Positions 23,601 through 31,184 of a DNA stretch of 64,000 bases are shown one piece after another. The first letter of the stretch is position 1. The number at the start of each line of letters is the position of its first letter. A program made the position numbers and the translations under genes. Location: NCBI GenBank assembly GCA_951813545.1, contig OX638352.1:3550835-3614834 (forward strand), read 5' to 3'. The DNA comes from an uncultured Poribacteria bacterium. Its GTDB lineage: Bacteria; Poribacteria; WGA-4E; WGA-3G. Below the pieces are notes generated by a model. The model saw only the letters and a list, made by a program, of their open reading frames with translations, did not search any database and was not told the origin of the DNA.

Positions 23601-25771
23601 TCAATGATCAGACACACAATATCGGTGCCATCGTTGCCCAAGCCAAAACCCAATTTCTTATTAACGCCTCCAGATTTCTTGATCTCGCTGAAGTCTTCAC
23701 CCTCTTCGGCGACCCAGCAACAAATTTAAGAATACCACGCGACGAGATACAGGTCACAGCGGACATCAGTCCCTTCCCAGGACGAAACGCATCTCAAGGA
23801 GATACGCTTCTCTCTGTTTCAGCAACGCTACCCAACCGTCTCTCCAGCGGAAATGTTGAGGTTGCCGTTGTCCCGACAACTGAAACTGCCGTCGCCAACA
23901 ACACTATACTCGAACAGGAAACCGTTGATGTCGCTAACGGACAAGTCAGCGCACAAATACGGATCCCAGCGGATCCCGAATTTGATGTTGGGGCTGTACA
24001 GATTTACGCATGGGATGCAGAGGAAGAGGCAATTGGGCATGCAACCTACGATATCTTATCCCGATACGTTAAGAACGTCCGTCTTGTTCCTTTTCCCGTT
24101 CCATTAAATCAACCGACATACCTCTACGCAGAAGTGGTTGACCAAAACGCTATCGACGAAATGACGCTCTTTTGGAGCCTGGATGGCAACAAGTTTTTCA
24201 CTATTCCTGTTGTGCCACGTACCGGCACCACCTATAGGAGTGAGCGACCGATCCCCGGATATTCCGACTGGGAAATTATCGATTATTACTTAGAGGTTAA
24301 AGTCAAAACTGGGCGAACCTTTCAAACAGAGACAATCACTTACGATGTAGGATATGAAGAAATTGACATCGATCTCGCGCTTCTGGATCAAACTATTGCA
24401 TGGGACACCACGCCGCCTTTTACGCTCTCGGCACAAATCCGAAACATAGAAAGCCGAGCAGTGCAAAATGTTCCTGTCCAGTTCTTTGCGAAAGCATTGA
24501 ACGGCGAGACCGACACTTCCAATGTAAACACCGTCACGACATCCATACTCGAAGAACTGCAGAGTGCTACTCCAATCGGAAATCTGCAAATACTTCCGGA
24601 AGTTCTCCCCGGTACCCAAGTTGTTGTAAGCGTTCCATGGCAACCACCACCGGGCGACTATCTGGTTATAGTTTACGTGGACCCACCATCTGCCGAGCTA
24701 CCGAAAGGGAGTATCATCGAAAGACGTGAAAGGAACAATTGGGCATCGCGTCGGTTTTCAGGCAACCGTATCGTTCTTACACCTGAAACGCTCGACCAAC
24801 CCATTCAGAGTCCAGACGGTATCTTCCAAGTCACGATTCCGCCCGACACTATTCAAGCCGGCACCGTCCTGACATACACCGAAGAAACCCTCACCATTAC
24901 GAATCAACCCGATATTGTAGGAGCAATCCCTGCATCGGCTGTCGCGTATCAACTCGGTTTAATAGAACAAACTGAATTAACAGCAAACGCGACCTTCCTA
25001 AAAGAAGGAGGCAACGATACCTACATCTATCAGCGCGACGATGATAACGGGAATTGGATTCGGGTCGGTGGGGAAACCACAAGCGAGAAGACCATCTCTG
25101 CGGAGGTCAAACTACCGGGAACCTTCGCGTTGCTCTCCCACAGCGACACAAGCCCGCCTGTTGTTGAACTAACGTTTGAACACCAAGGCTTCGTTGACGG
25201 TGATTATGTCTCCGATACACCGACGATCTCCGCGCGGATTGAGGATGCCAACGGGATCGACTCGCGCCCGGAGCACATAGTCCTCACCAAAAATGGCGAA
25301 AGCGTACCACCAGATGAATACGTAATTGCCGCATCGCCTACCAACAATAATCTGCTCCTGATAACCTATACCCCTGTCTTGGAACCGGGCGAATATCGCA
25401 TCCGATTACAAGCACAAGATGCAAATGGGAATACAGCTGATACAGATCGTACTGCGACCGTAGCCGGTGAATTTGAAATTAAAAACATCGCCAACTTCCC
25501 GAACCCATTTGTACCGAGAAGTGGTACGCATTTCGCCTATTACCTCACAGAGAGTGCCGATGAAGTCAGCCTGAAGATTTATACCATAACGGGTCGTCGT
25601 ATCATCGCCATTGACACGCTTGATGCCTCAGTCTCTTACAACGAATTCCACTACGACGGCCGCGATGCCGACGGTGAACCGCTTGCGAACGGGGTTTATC
25701 TCTACAAATTCACTGCGCGTAAAGGGGATGTCCGCAAACAAAAGGTTGGGAAAATCGCCGTGCGGAAGTAG
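20612..25771 (+). CDS. Large secreted C25 (gingipain/PorU-like) peptidase with T9SS-type C-terminal domain
   Basis: The 1719-residue protein has an N-terminal signal segment (about residues 12-30), a beta-rich prodomain with IYGIDG and SGMYSITAQDL blocks, and a C25 cysteine peptidase domain starting near residue 690 (DYIIITHHLF). Catalytic His lies in YIGHGGGG (H911) and Cys in ISMTCYTG (C946). Immunoglobulin-like and CARDB-like repeats follow. The last ~85 residues (NFPNPFVPRSGT... TITGRRI... FHYDGRDADGEPLANGVYLYKF) form a FlgD/T9SS-type C-terminal sorting domain. It resembles PorU, the sortase of type IX secretion, or a secreted gingipain-like enzyme. It stands alone between terminators and a repeat. 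Confidence 0.88.
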   Translation: MQTRPMKMSTITRTRLLILLITIFLYSEMSHLPVMTPTHLNNVAVAAPISSRQRPYTAARNRAKTQREIELVSSTSLGVTIQLVIPKSDFSFDNKPELFSGPERGTGTQLGRDSQIPDVESPTISFPGCRFTTELGMPRLPIQSTLIGVPPDIQFQLRIVEKDFSTHKVEDLIFTSNLSAQLDTTRRKDRFFPENLAEIGEASWIRENRVLPVQLNPVQYNPVRREIRVYHRLVVEVRFNSTGTRGQPSILSTVARGSHTESTAYDTIFGDMLINPQSANQWRSPIVRAPAAPSILSTTGPRYKISITESGMYSITAQDLAATGANLEAIAPATLTLTNKGKQIPIYVRGENDKRFDPIDEIIFYGERQHGETSYIDPYSDENIYWLSWNTGRGIRMGTKTVLANTSNRQTHLQFLTRAHFEKDREFRRFRNANLTANQTYSEFSQGLQTRNFSLTELPPLPDDSWFWAQLSAPASKPFAFTLPGVENTGRPATVRVSLHGRSNTEHHCNIWLNDKIELGEARWVGETEYQLQNQEISQSFLNNGRNAIRITNPGSTEAFIDIIMLNWIEIDYWRNFKAEEDVLSFAITPLLDETGAVNRNFEVELTNFSSSDIEIYGIDGTRYVGLAPLVDEDIPGTYRVFFRSTQIRPKRLDDPTIQYIALTRNQFRKPKISVDAPSDLRGTHNGADYIIITHHLFLQDVQPLADFRGQQGLRTKVVDVQNIYNEFNHGILNPKAIREFLSYAYHNWQPPAPTYVLLVGDTDIKNKIDFVPTMQVQIPGYGSSASDHQFVTFRGTDSFPDMLIGRMPANNRVDARIFVERVINYETAVNVGPWHKRFLMLAGSDFRFHRQTDQLISSNQLSGRYETQRIYAPFTDGELTLTDNDVLTPIGRRVIDGFNDGASIVNYIGHGGGGRWASSRMLDFKDPEQNLTNIAQLPFVISMTCYTGSFDSTKNSLAEELLRSENGGAIAVIGATSIGLLDGDFILNLEIFDVIFNDQTHNIGAIVAQAKTQFLINASRFLDLAEVFTLFGDPATNLRIPRDEIQVTADISPFPGRNASQGDTLLSVSATLPNRLSSGNVEVAVVPTTETAVANNTILEQETVDVANGQVSAQIRIPADPEFDVGAVQIYAWDAEEEAIGHATYDILSRYVKNVRLVPFPVPLNQPTYLYAEVVDQNAIDEMTLFWSLDGNKFFTIPVVPRTGTTYRSERPIPGYSDWEIIDYYLEVKVKTGRTFQTETITYDVGYEEIDIDLALLDQTIAWDTTPPFTLSAQIRNIESRAVQNVPVQFFAKALNGETDTSNVNTVTTSILEELQSATPIGNLQILPEVLPGTQVVVSVPWQPPPGDYLVIVYVDPPSAELPKGSIIERRERNNWASRRFSGNRIVLTPETLDQPIQSPDGIFQVTIPPDTIQAGTVLTYTEETLTITNQPDIVGAIPASAVAYQLGLIEQTELTANATFLKEGGNDTYIYQRDDDNGNWIRVGGETTSEKTISAEVKLPGTFALLSHSDTSPPVVELTFEHQGFVDGDYVSDTPTISARIEDANGIDSRPEHIVLTKNGESVPPDEYVIAASPTNNNLLLITYTPVLEPGEYRIRLQAQDANGNTADTDRTATVAGEFEIKNIANFPNPFVPRSGTHFAYYLTESADEVSLKIYTITGRRIIAIDTLDASVSYNEFHYDGRDADGEPLANGVYLYKFTARKGDVRKQKVGKIAVRK

Positions 25772-25811
25772 GAGGGATCTCCGATCCCAGACAGGTTTTT
25801 GATGAAGATTC

Positions 25812-25833
25812 GGTGCGGTTAGGAAACCGCACC
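25812..25833. repeat. GGTGCGGTT hairpin repeat
   Basis: Perfect 9-bp stem GGTGCGGTT/AACCGCACC around AGGA between two convergent genes; same family as 9081-9098 and 9231-9251. It may act as a two-way terminator, but there is no T run. Confidence 0.6.
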
Positions 25834-25887
25834 TACCAGCTGTGAGTCAACAACGGTAAGCATTTGCAAAACGCGTCATTTTTTACA

Positions 25888-26865
25888 TCACCCTCGTGCA
25901 AATACCAGAACATCGTAATGCTGTTCACTGTATGTAAATTGGTTTTTGAGTTGCCCTTCACAGGTAAATCCAGCGGTTTCTAAGACTGCTGCCTTCTTTT
26001 CAGCACTGCTATCTACATAACACTGAACCTTCACATCAGGAAACGTTACTGCTGAAAGCAACGTTGGAGCAGCGTCCGCAAAGTTCGGATGAAAAAAGAG
26101 ATCTAACACTCCAGTTGCCGGTTGCCAACGCGTATCACGACTCACGGTTGCCCAGCCGACGATTGCACCACCCGACGAAATCAACAACTTCGCATTATCG
26201 TAGACATCCTCTGTTTCCAAAGCGTGTTTGAAGCCCAGAAAGGGACCTTCGAGATTCGTGGGACCGTAAACACCCCATTTAAGACTCCGTAATGTGTCCC
26301 ATCCAACAATGCCCGATAACGCTGTGATTTTTGGCCAATCGTGCCATTCAACGGACTTCGGTTCTGCAGGCGTAGGTGCGAAGTAGTCCTTCTCAAAGTC
26401 TCCATTTACATAATACTTCATAAAACCGGATTCTGGAAACACACTCTCAAATCCAAAACTATGGTAGATGTAATACGGGTGGCTATTGTAGCCTGTACCG
26501 AGATAGAGTGCACTGCCTGACCGTTGTCGAAAATCCTCCATCTGATATGCCATCACGCCTTTGCAGGCACCCTTTCTGCGCTGTTGTGGAAGCGTAAAGA
26601 CGTGCCCTAAAATACCGACCCCCTCATGCTCAACCGTCATGATGTTGGTAATCACGCGTCCGTCAAGCTTGCCGACATAGAAACGCGTCTCCAACGCATC
26701 AAGCACTTCCGTGACGCACCGCTCAATATGCCACTCCCAGTTTCCGCCCTTGTGTCCAAGGAACTGTTTCACCTCTTCGGCATGAAGTTCATCGGGGACG
26801 GTAATAACACCGACTTCCATTCGTTCCTCTGTTTTGAGTACTACCTCGCCAAGTTTATTGTACAT
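25888..26865 (-). CDS. GNAT-family N-acetyltransferase
   Basis: The 325-residue protein has a GNAT core in its first half: YVGKLDGRVITNIMTVEHEGVGILGHVFTLPQQRRKGACKGVM, where QQRRKGACKG is the acetyl-CoA pyrophosphate loop. The second half looks like a second, degenerate GNAT or an accessory domain. It would move an acetyl group to an unknown amine. ATG 26865 is chosen because GGAG lies 6 bases upstream; ATG 26871 is possible. The gene is divergent from ndk, and the region between holds the ndk promoter. Confidence 0.8.
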   Translation of the reverse strand: MYNKLGEVVLKTEERMEVGVITVPDELHAEEVKQFLGHKGGNWEWHIERCVTEVLDALETRFYVGKLDGRVITNIMTVEHEGVGILGHVFTLPQQRRKGACKGVMAYQMEDFRQRSGSALYLGTGYNSHPYYIYHSFGFESVFPESGFMKYYVNGDFEKDYFAPTPAEPKSVEWHDWPKITALSGIVGWDTLRSLKWGVYGPTNLEGPFLGFKHALETEDVYDNAKLLISSGGAIVGWATVSRDTRWQPATGVLDLFFHPNFADAAPTLLSAVTFPDVKVQCYVDSSAEKKAAVLETAGFTCEGQLKNQFTYSEQHYDVLVFARG

Positions 26866-26900
26866 AACCATCTCCGTTAGATTTATTGAAAGAAAAATAA

Positions 26901-26930
26901 TTGGCAAATCCGCTGAAAATATGGTATACT
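26901..26930 (+). promoter_or_regulatory. Predicted sigma-70 promoter of ndk
   Basis: TTGGCA at 26901-26906 and TATACT at 26925-26930 with 18-base spacing; leader of about 77 bases to the ndk start. Confidence 0.55.
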
Positions 26931-27013
26931 TAAAAAAATTTGATGTCAAGCCTGAATACTTGTATCGAGAAGCGTGCTATGGAGGCGCGCACAAAGGTCA
27001 AAATGGAGGGACC

Positions 27014-27478
27014 ATGGAGACAGAACAGACATTGGTTCTAATTAAACCGGACGGGGTTCAACGTGGGCTTATTGGTGAAATCATTGCTCGCTACGAACAC
27101 AAAGGACTCAAAATCGTTGGGATGAAACTGCAACAGCTCCCGCGCGACACGGCAGAAACACTCTACGCCATCCATCACGGAAAACCTTTTTACGATGTAC
27201 TTATCGAATTCATAATCTCGGCACCTATTGTCGCCTTAGCCATTGAAGGGCGAGACGCAATAGAATTAGTACGTATCCTCAATGGAGAGACCAACCCAAG
27301 GGAATCACAACCGGGAACCATCCGAGGCGATTTCTCAATCAACATAACACATAACATTGTGCATGCATCGGACTCTCTACAGAGTGCCCAGCGCGAGTTG
27401 GAAATCGTGTTCGCACCCGAAGAACGCTACAAATATCACCGAATGGATGAAGCAATTCTGCATCCTTCGGTGGTGTAA
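27014..27478 (+). CDS. ndk: Nucleoside diphosphate kinase
   Basis: Start METEQTLVLIKPDGVQRGLIG at 27014 is preceded by GGAGG at good distance. The 154-residue enzyme shows GRDAIELVRILNGETNP, PGTIRGDFSI and the active-site histidine in NIVHASDS (usual NLVHGSDS). It exchanges terminal phosphates between nucleoside di- and triphosphates in the cytoplasm through a phosphohistidine. The C-terminus is a little longer than in E. coli. An open frame extends upstream but is not expected to be translated. Confidence 0.95.
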   Translation: METEQTLVLIKPDGVQRGLIGEIIARYEHKGLKIVGMKLQQLPRDTAETLYAIHHGKPFYDVLIEFIISAPIVALAIEGRDAIELVRILNGETNPRESQPGTIRGDFSINITHNIVHASDSLQSAQRELEIVFAPEERYKYHRMDEAILHPSVV

Positions 27479-27582
27479 CCTATAAATTCAACGTGTTTTT
27501 TTATCCAGTACGCACAATTACTAAAAATCTCGTTCGAGAATTTTTGTGCAAAAACATGAAAAATAAAAGGAGATCAAAACAA

Positions 27583-28359
27583 GTGAAATTTCTTAATATA
27601 TGTGCGCTAATCATTATGCTTACCGTTGGACTCGCCTTCAGTGTTCACGCCGGTAAAGCCGACTGCGAAAATATAGATGGCGATGGCGCGAAACCTGTCA
27701 AAGAGGTCGGGAAAGAAGGAGATGCCGTCCAGAACGATTATGATGAGGTTGTCGAAGAAGATGACCGGAACGGTGTCACCTACCTCGCCTTAATTGGCGG
27801 TAGCCAACCGAAACCCAATAAATGCGGACTTATTCCAAAGAACCCAGAAGCCGAATGGACAGGCTGGGGCGGTCCCCTTGATGTAGACAATGCGACTATC
27901 GGCGAAGGGGCAGGCACCCGCAACGAAATTGTTATCGGTGGTATTTACTTCGATCGGGGCATCGGCTCACATGCGATCGGAACTTTTGTTTATGATTTAA
28001 GCGGTGATAAGTACCTCAAGTTCGAGGGCTATGTCGGTATGTCGGATGAAAAAGATCCGGCTGAGTGCGGCCACGGCGGAAGCAGTGATTTCATATTCAG
28101 TATTGATGGGAAACAGGTGTTCAAATCTGAGACCCTACAAGGCACGGATGGCGGCAAGAACGTTGATGCCCTCAAAGTGGAATTTGACATTCCATCAGGT
28201 GCCAAAGAGCTTGAAATCGTTATGGGTGATGGTGGGGACGGCATCGGTTGTGACCATTCCGCAATTGGTGATGCCAAACTCCTCAATGCCCAAGCACTTG
28301 CCGTTGAACCCGCTAACAAACTGCCCACAATTTGGGGGCATTTGAAAGATAGTTATTAG
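27583..28359 (+). CDS. Secreted protein with NPCBM/NEW2 carbohydrate-binding-like domain
   Basis: GTG 27583 has AAGGAG nine bases upstream and opens a clear signal peptide (VKFLNICALIIMLTVGLAFSVHA), so it is preferred to in-frame starts further upstream. After an acidic linker, IGGIYFDRGIGSHAIGTFVYDLSG is the hallmark of the NPCBM (GH98-type) galactose-binding fold, ending KELEIVMGDGGDGIGCDHSAIGDAKL. The last residues, NKLPTIWGHLKDSY, match the end of the next secreted protein (KLGTTWGHIKATH), hinting at a shared C-terminal signal. A terminator follows. Ligand unknown. Confidence 0.8.
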   Translation: MKFLNICALIIMLTVGLAFSVHAGKADCENIDGDGAKPVKEVGKEGDAVQNDYDEVVEEDDRNGVTYLALIGGSQPKPNKCGLIPKNPEAEWTGWGGPLDVDNATIGEGAGTRNEIVIGGIYFDRGIGSHAIGTFVYDLSGDKYLKFEGYVGMSDEKDPAECGHGGSSDFIFSIDGKQVFKSETLQGTDGGKNVDALKVEFDIPSGAKELEIVMGDGGDGIGCDHSAIGDAKLLNAQALAVEPANKLPTIWGHLKDSY

Positions 28360-28414
28360 ACTTTGAGAATCTCTTTACTATTGTAATAGAAGGTAAATCT
28401 CAAACAACGACCTT

Positions 28415-28485
28415 AAGCCTGATTTAGACAAGTTGTATCGTGTGTTGACACAGCAGACCTTAGTCTAAATCAGGCTTTTTTTTTT
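28415..28485 (+). terminator. Intrinsic terminator
   Basis: AAGCCTGATTTAGAC at 28415-28429 pairs perfectly with 28463-28477 (15 bp), followed by ten T. The loop is 33 bases. Confidence 0.85.
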
Positions 28486-28596
28486 GGCAATTTTATGCTA
28501 TATATGCTATTATAATTGTAACGTTAAAAAACGAATCTCAACCCTGTAGATGTGCTTTTCAGGCATGTCCACGGTAGACTTTGAAAGGAAGAACTT

Positions 28597-29367
28597 ATGA
28601 AAAAAGTGTTATTGACCCTTGGCGTGGTGTGTTTAAGTCTCATCGCTGTTCACATCAGCACCGCCGAGATTGATTTTGAGACTGCGGTCGGTATCTGGCT
28701 GTTCGATGAAGGCAAAGGCGGTGTCGCTGAAGACATATCAGGTGAAGGAAACGATGGTGAAGTCGTCAAAGCCCCATGGGTGGATGGAAAATTCGGTAAG
28801 GCACTCGACTTCGATGGGAAAGCTGGATGCGTCAAGACTGGACAGAGACTTCTTGAGGCTCTCGAAGAGTTCACTATTCTCGCATGGATACAAAGCACGG
28901 ACGATCCACCCGCTCGGACTGGACTCGTCGGACAGAACAATGCACCTGAGTTCGGATTTATTACGACAAATGAGCTTAGCCTCTGGACCCCTGCAGCGGG
29001 TTTGACGAATAATCCTTGGAAACACAAACATGGTGATGGTGAATGGCATCACGTCGGGTGTGTCGCTACGACGGAATACGTCCATACTTATATTGATGGT
29101 GAATACGCTGAACAGAAAGGGAAGTGGGCGAATCACGGTGCAGCTGCTTTTGACGTTAACATCGGTGGATGCGGTGTCTGGGATGCCGGCGGAAACTTTT
29201 TCCCTGGTCTAATGGACGAAGTCATGATTTTCCACTCGGCACTGGAACAAGAAGATATCCAGGAACTAATGGAAAAAGGATATCAAAATTATTTGGCAGT
29301 TGACCCCGAAGGCAAACTCGGTACAACCTGGGGGCATATTAAAGCAACGCATCATATCAGGCAGTAA
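28597..29367 (+). CDS. Secreted LamG/concanavalin A-like domain protein
   Basis: The 256-residue protein has a signal peptide (MKKVLLTLGVVCLSLIAVHISTA, in two parts) and a single LamG-type jelly roll: VGIWLFDEGKGGVAEDISGEGNDGEV, GKFGKALDFDGK, FTILAWIQS, GEWHHVGCVAT, YIDGEYA and FPGLMDEVMIFHSALEQEDI. It probably binds carbohydrate outside the cell. It ends KLGTTWGHIKATHHIRQ, the motif shared with the upstream NPCBM protein. TATAAT at 28511-28516 may be its -10 box. Such single-LamG proteins are common in Poribacteria and Planctomycetes. Confidence 0.85.
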   Translation: MKKVLLTLGVVCLSLIAVHISTAEIDFETAVGIWLFDEGKGGVAEDISGEGNDGEVVKAPWVDGKFGKALDFDGKAGCVKTGQRLLEALEEFTILAWIQSTDDPPARTGLVGQNNAPEFGFITTNELSLWTPAAGLTNNPWKHKHGDGEWHHVGCVATTEYVHTYIDGEYAEQKGKWANHGAAAFDVNIGGCGVWDAGGNFFPGLMDEVMIFHSALEQEDIQELMEKGYQNYLAVDPEGKLGTTWGHIKATHHIRQ

Positions 29368-29386
29368 TCACACCTTTTCCAATGCT

Positions 29387-29425
29387 TTATAGGCGTGTTT
29401 GGTAAAAACGCAAACGCGTCTATAA
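29387..29425. terminator. Long stem between convergent genes, possible two-way terminator
   Basis: A 15-bp stem with two G-U pairs (29387-29401 with 29411-29425) lies between the LamG gene and the minus-strand TPR gene. It lacks a T run on either side, so termination is uncertain. Confidence 0.4.
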
Positions 29426-29471
29426 GGCTACCTCTCTATTGATAAACCAAGCCACTCTTATACCTACACCT

Positions 29472-31184
29472 TTACTTTAATTCATGAAGTTCTCTGAGTT
29501 TGTCTAACGCAACCCTATTCCCGGGTTCTAATTCTAAAACCCGTTCAAACGCACCAATTGCCTCTGGAATATTTCCAAGTTCCTGATAAGCAACACCTAA
29601 TGCACCATAAGCGCGAACGTGCGTCCCTTCAATTGCGATAACCTTTTTAAACAGTGAGATGGCTTCGAGATAGTCCTCCTTCATCAGGGACATTAAGCCG
29701 AGTCTATAAATGGCTTGGAAATCCGTTGCGTCATGGGTGATGACCTGTTTGTAGTGTGGCTCGGCGGCTGTATAACGCTGTTTTTTCCAATAGGCACCGG
29801 CAAGGTCGCGATGCACGGAGAGTTGAGATGGCACGAGTTCAAGTGCCTCTTGATAGTGCCGAATTGCCTCTCCAAGTTGTCCCGTGTTCTCATACACCGT
29901 TGCAAGATTCGCGTGTACATTTGAGAAAAAAGTGTCGTAATTCGAGGGGTTCAACTGCCCGCGAGATTCGCTATCTGTTCTATTTTTTTTAAATTGAAGT
30001 GCCGTTCGGCAGGCACGGATCGCTGCATCGATTTGTCCGGTTTCATAATAGATTTGTCCTATATAGTTATGAGCCTGCGCTTTCAAGTAGGCTATCTCGT
30101 CTACACTTCTCTCCTTCTGAATCTCTATATCTTTGTTGAGTAGCGACAGGAGGTGTTTGAATACTGCTAAGGCTTCGTGGTGCCGCGGCGTATAGAGGAG
30201 TGAAACACCATAATCGAACCAGACCTTTATATCTTTCTGTGTGTCTGAGATAAGCGGCTCAAATTCAGCAACAGCACGGGCATAGTCTCCGGTTGACATA
30301 TAACGCCTACCGCGTTCTGCATACAGCGGAGCAGTAACGCCGGCTTCCAAGACTTTCCACCAGACAGGATCCGGTAACTCACCGTATTCGCTCGGATGTC
30401 GCGCCGCCTGCGCGTGTTGTTTCGCCACCTGCTTATCCCCGAGCGCGATAGCAACTTGCGCCATCAGTGCATGTGCTTCGCTTTGCATCGGATTTAAGCG
30501 AAGTGCGTTTTCCAAATGCGTTCGAGCAAGTTTCATCTGTTGTTTCGCAAGTGCAATTTCGCCGAGCCAGAGTTCAGAAAATGGATTGTCCGGTTGGAGG
30601 TGTTTCGCACGCTCCAAATGGTGTTGTGCTTCATCAAACCTCCCCAAAATACGGAGCGCGGAAGCGAGATAGAGATGCGCGGGCGCATATCCAGGTCTCA
30701 ACACAAGGGCACGGGTGAGATGTTCCACAGCATCTTTAGGTTGACGCTGCTTCGTCAAACGTCCAAGAAAGTAGAGCCATCTGAATTCATCAGGCGCGAG
30801 CATACTCGCTTGGCGATAACACGGTATCGCTGGCACTTCCCAGCCGTGGCTAAGATAGACATGTCCCAATTGCCCCCAGACATCGGCATTGTCAGAAGAA
30901 GTCCGAACCGCTTCTTGCGCGTCTTCAATTGCTTTCAGAAGCAGTTTTTCCTCAACCAAGTCAAGATCCGCAGGTTGGGGAATAGTTGTCAGTACGGATT
31001 TTTTTTCAAAAAATCCTTTCAGTTGTCGGTTGTCAGTAACAAGAAGTTCTTCATCTGCGGGTATCTTCTTTAATTGACTGCTGACCGCTGATTGCCGATT
31101 GCTAATTTCACCAACCGCAGAGATAGGAACACTCATCAGTATGAAAAGAAAACAGCCAAGGATATAAAAAGGTAATTTCTTCAA
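29472..31184 (-). CDS. Tetratricopeptide repeat protein with signal peptide
   Basis: The 570-residue protein starts with a signal peptide (MKKLPFYILGCFLFILMSVPISAVG) and then carries at least nine TPR units from about residue 75 to the end, for example AEPHYKQVITHDATDFQAIYRLGLM and VRAYGALGVAYQELGNIPEAIGAF. TPR arrays serve protein contacts; here in the periplasm or outside. Its ATG overlaps the stop of the upstream CRTAC1-like gene by 4 bases (31181-31184), so the two are translationally coupled, a pairing seen in several phyla. Residues about 26-72 are low in TPR character and are coded by a dispersed repeat. Confidence 0.88.
   Translation of the reverse strand: MKKLPFYILGCFLFILMSVPISAVGEISNRQSAVSSQLKKIPADEELLVTDNRQLKGFFEKKSVLTTIPQPADLDLVEEKLLLKAIEDAQEAVRTSSDNADVWGQLGHVYLSHGWEVPAIPCYRQASMLAPDEFRWLYFLGRLTKQRQPKDAVEHLTRALVLRPGYAPAHLYLASALRILGRFDEAQHHLERAKHLQPDNPFSELWLGEIALAKQQMKLARTHLENALRLNPMQSEAHALMAQVAIALGDKQVAKQHAQAARHPSEYGELPDPVWWKVLEAGVTAPLYAERGRRYMSTGDYARAVAEFEPLISDTQKDIKVWFDYGVSLLYTPRHHEALAVFKHLLSLLNKDIEIQKERSVDEIAYLKAQAHNYIGQIYYETGQIDAAIRACRTALQFKKNRTDSESRGQLNPSNYDTFFSNVHANLATVYENTGQLGEAIRHYQEALELVPSQLSVHRDLAGAYWKKQRYTAAEPHYKQVITHDATDFQAIYRLGLMSLMKEDYLEAISLFKKVIAIEGTHVRAYGALGVAYQELGNIPEAIGAFERVLELEPGNRVALDKLRELHELK
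30978..31115. repeat. Dispersed repeat inside the TPR gene
   Basis: The stretch from GGGAATAGTTGTCAGTACG (30978 on) through CAGTTGTCGGTTGTCAGTAAC matches the intergenic copy at 35537-35600 and continues in GCTGACCGCTGATTGCCGATT, the palindromic family of 15045. It is read in frame as part of the protein's N-terminal linker. Confidence 0.65.

Noticed and set aside
28029..28328. Open frames opposite the NPCBM gene
   Set aside because: Low-complexity Ser/Pro translation typical of an antisense shadow; no start signal.
29387..29425. Strong rho-independent terminator between the LamG and TPR genes
   Set aside because: The stem is long, but there is no T run on either strand, so it is listed only with low confidence.
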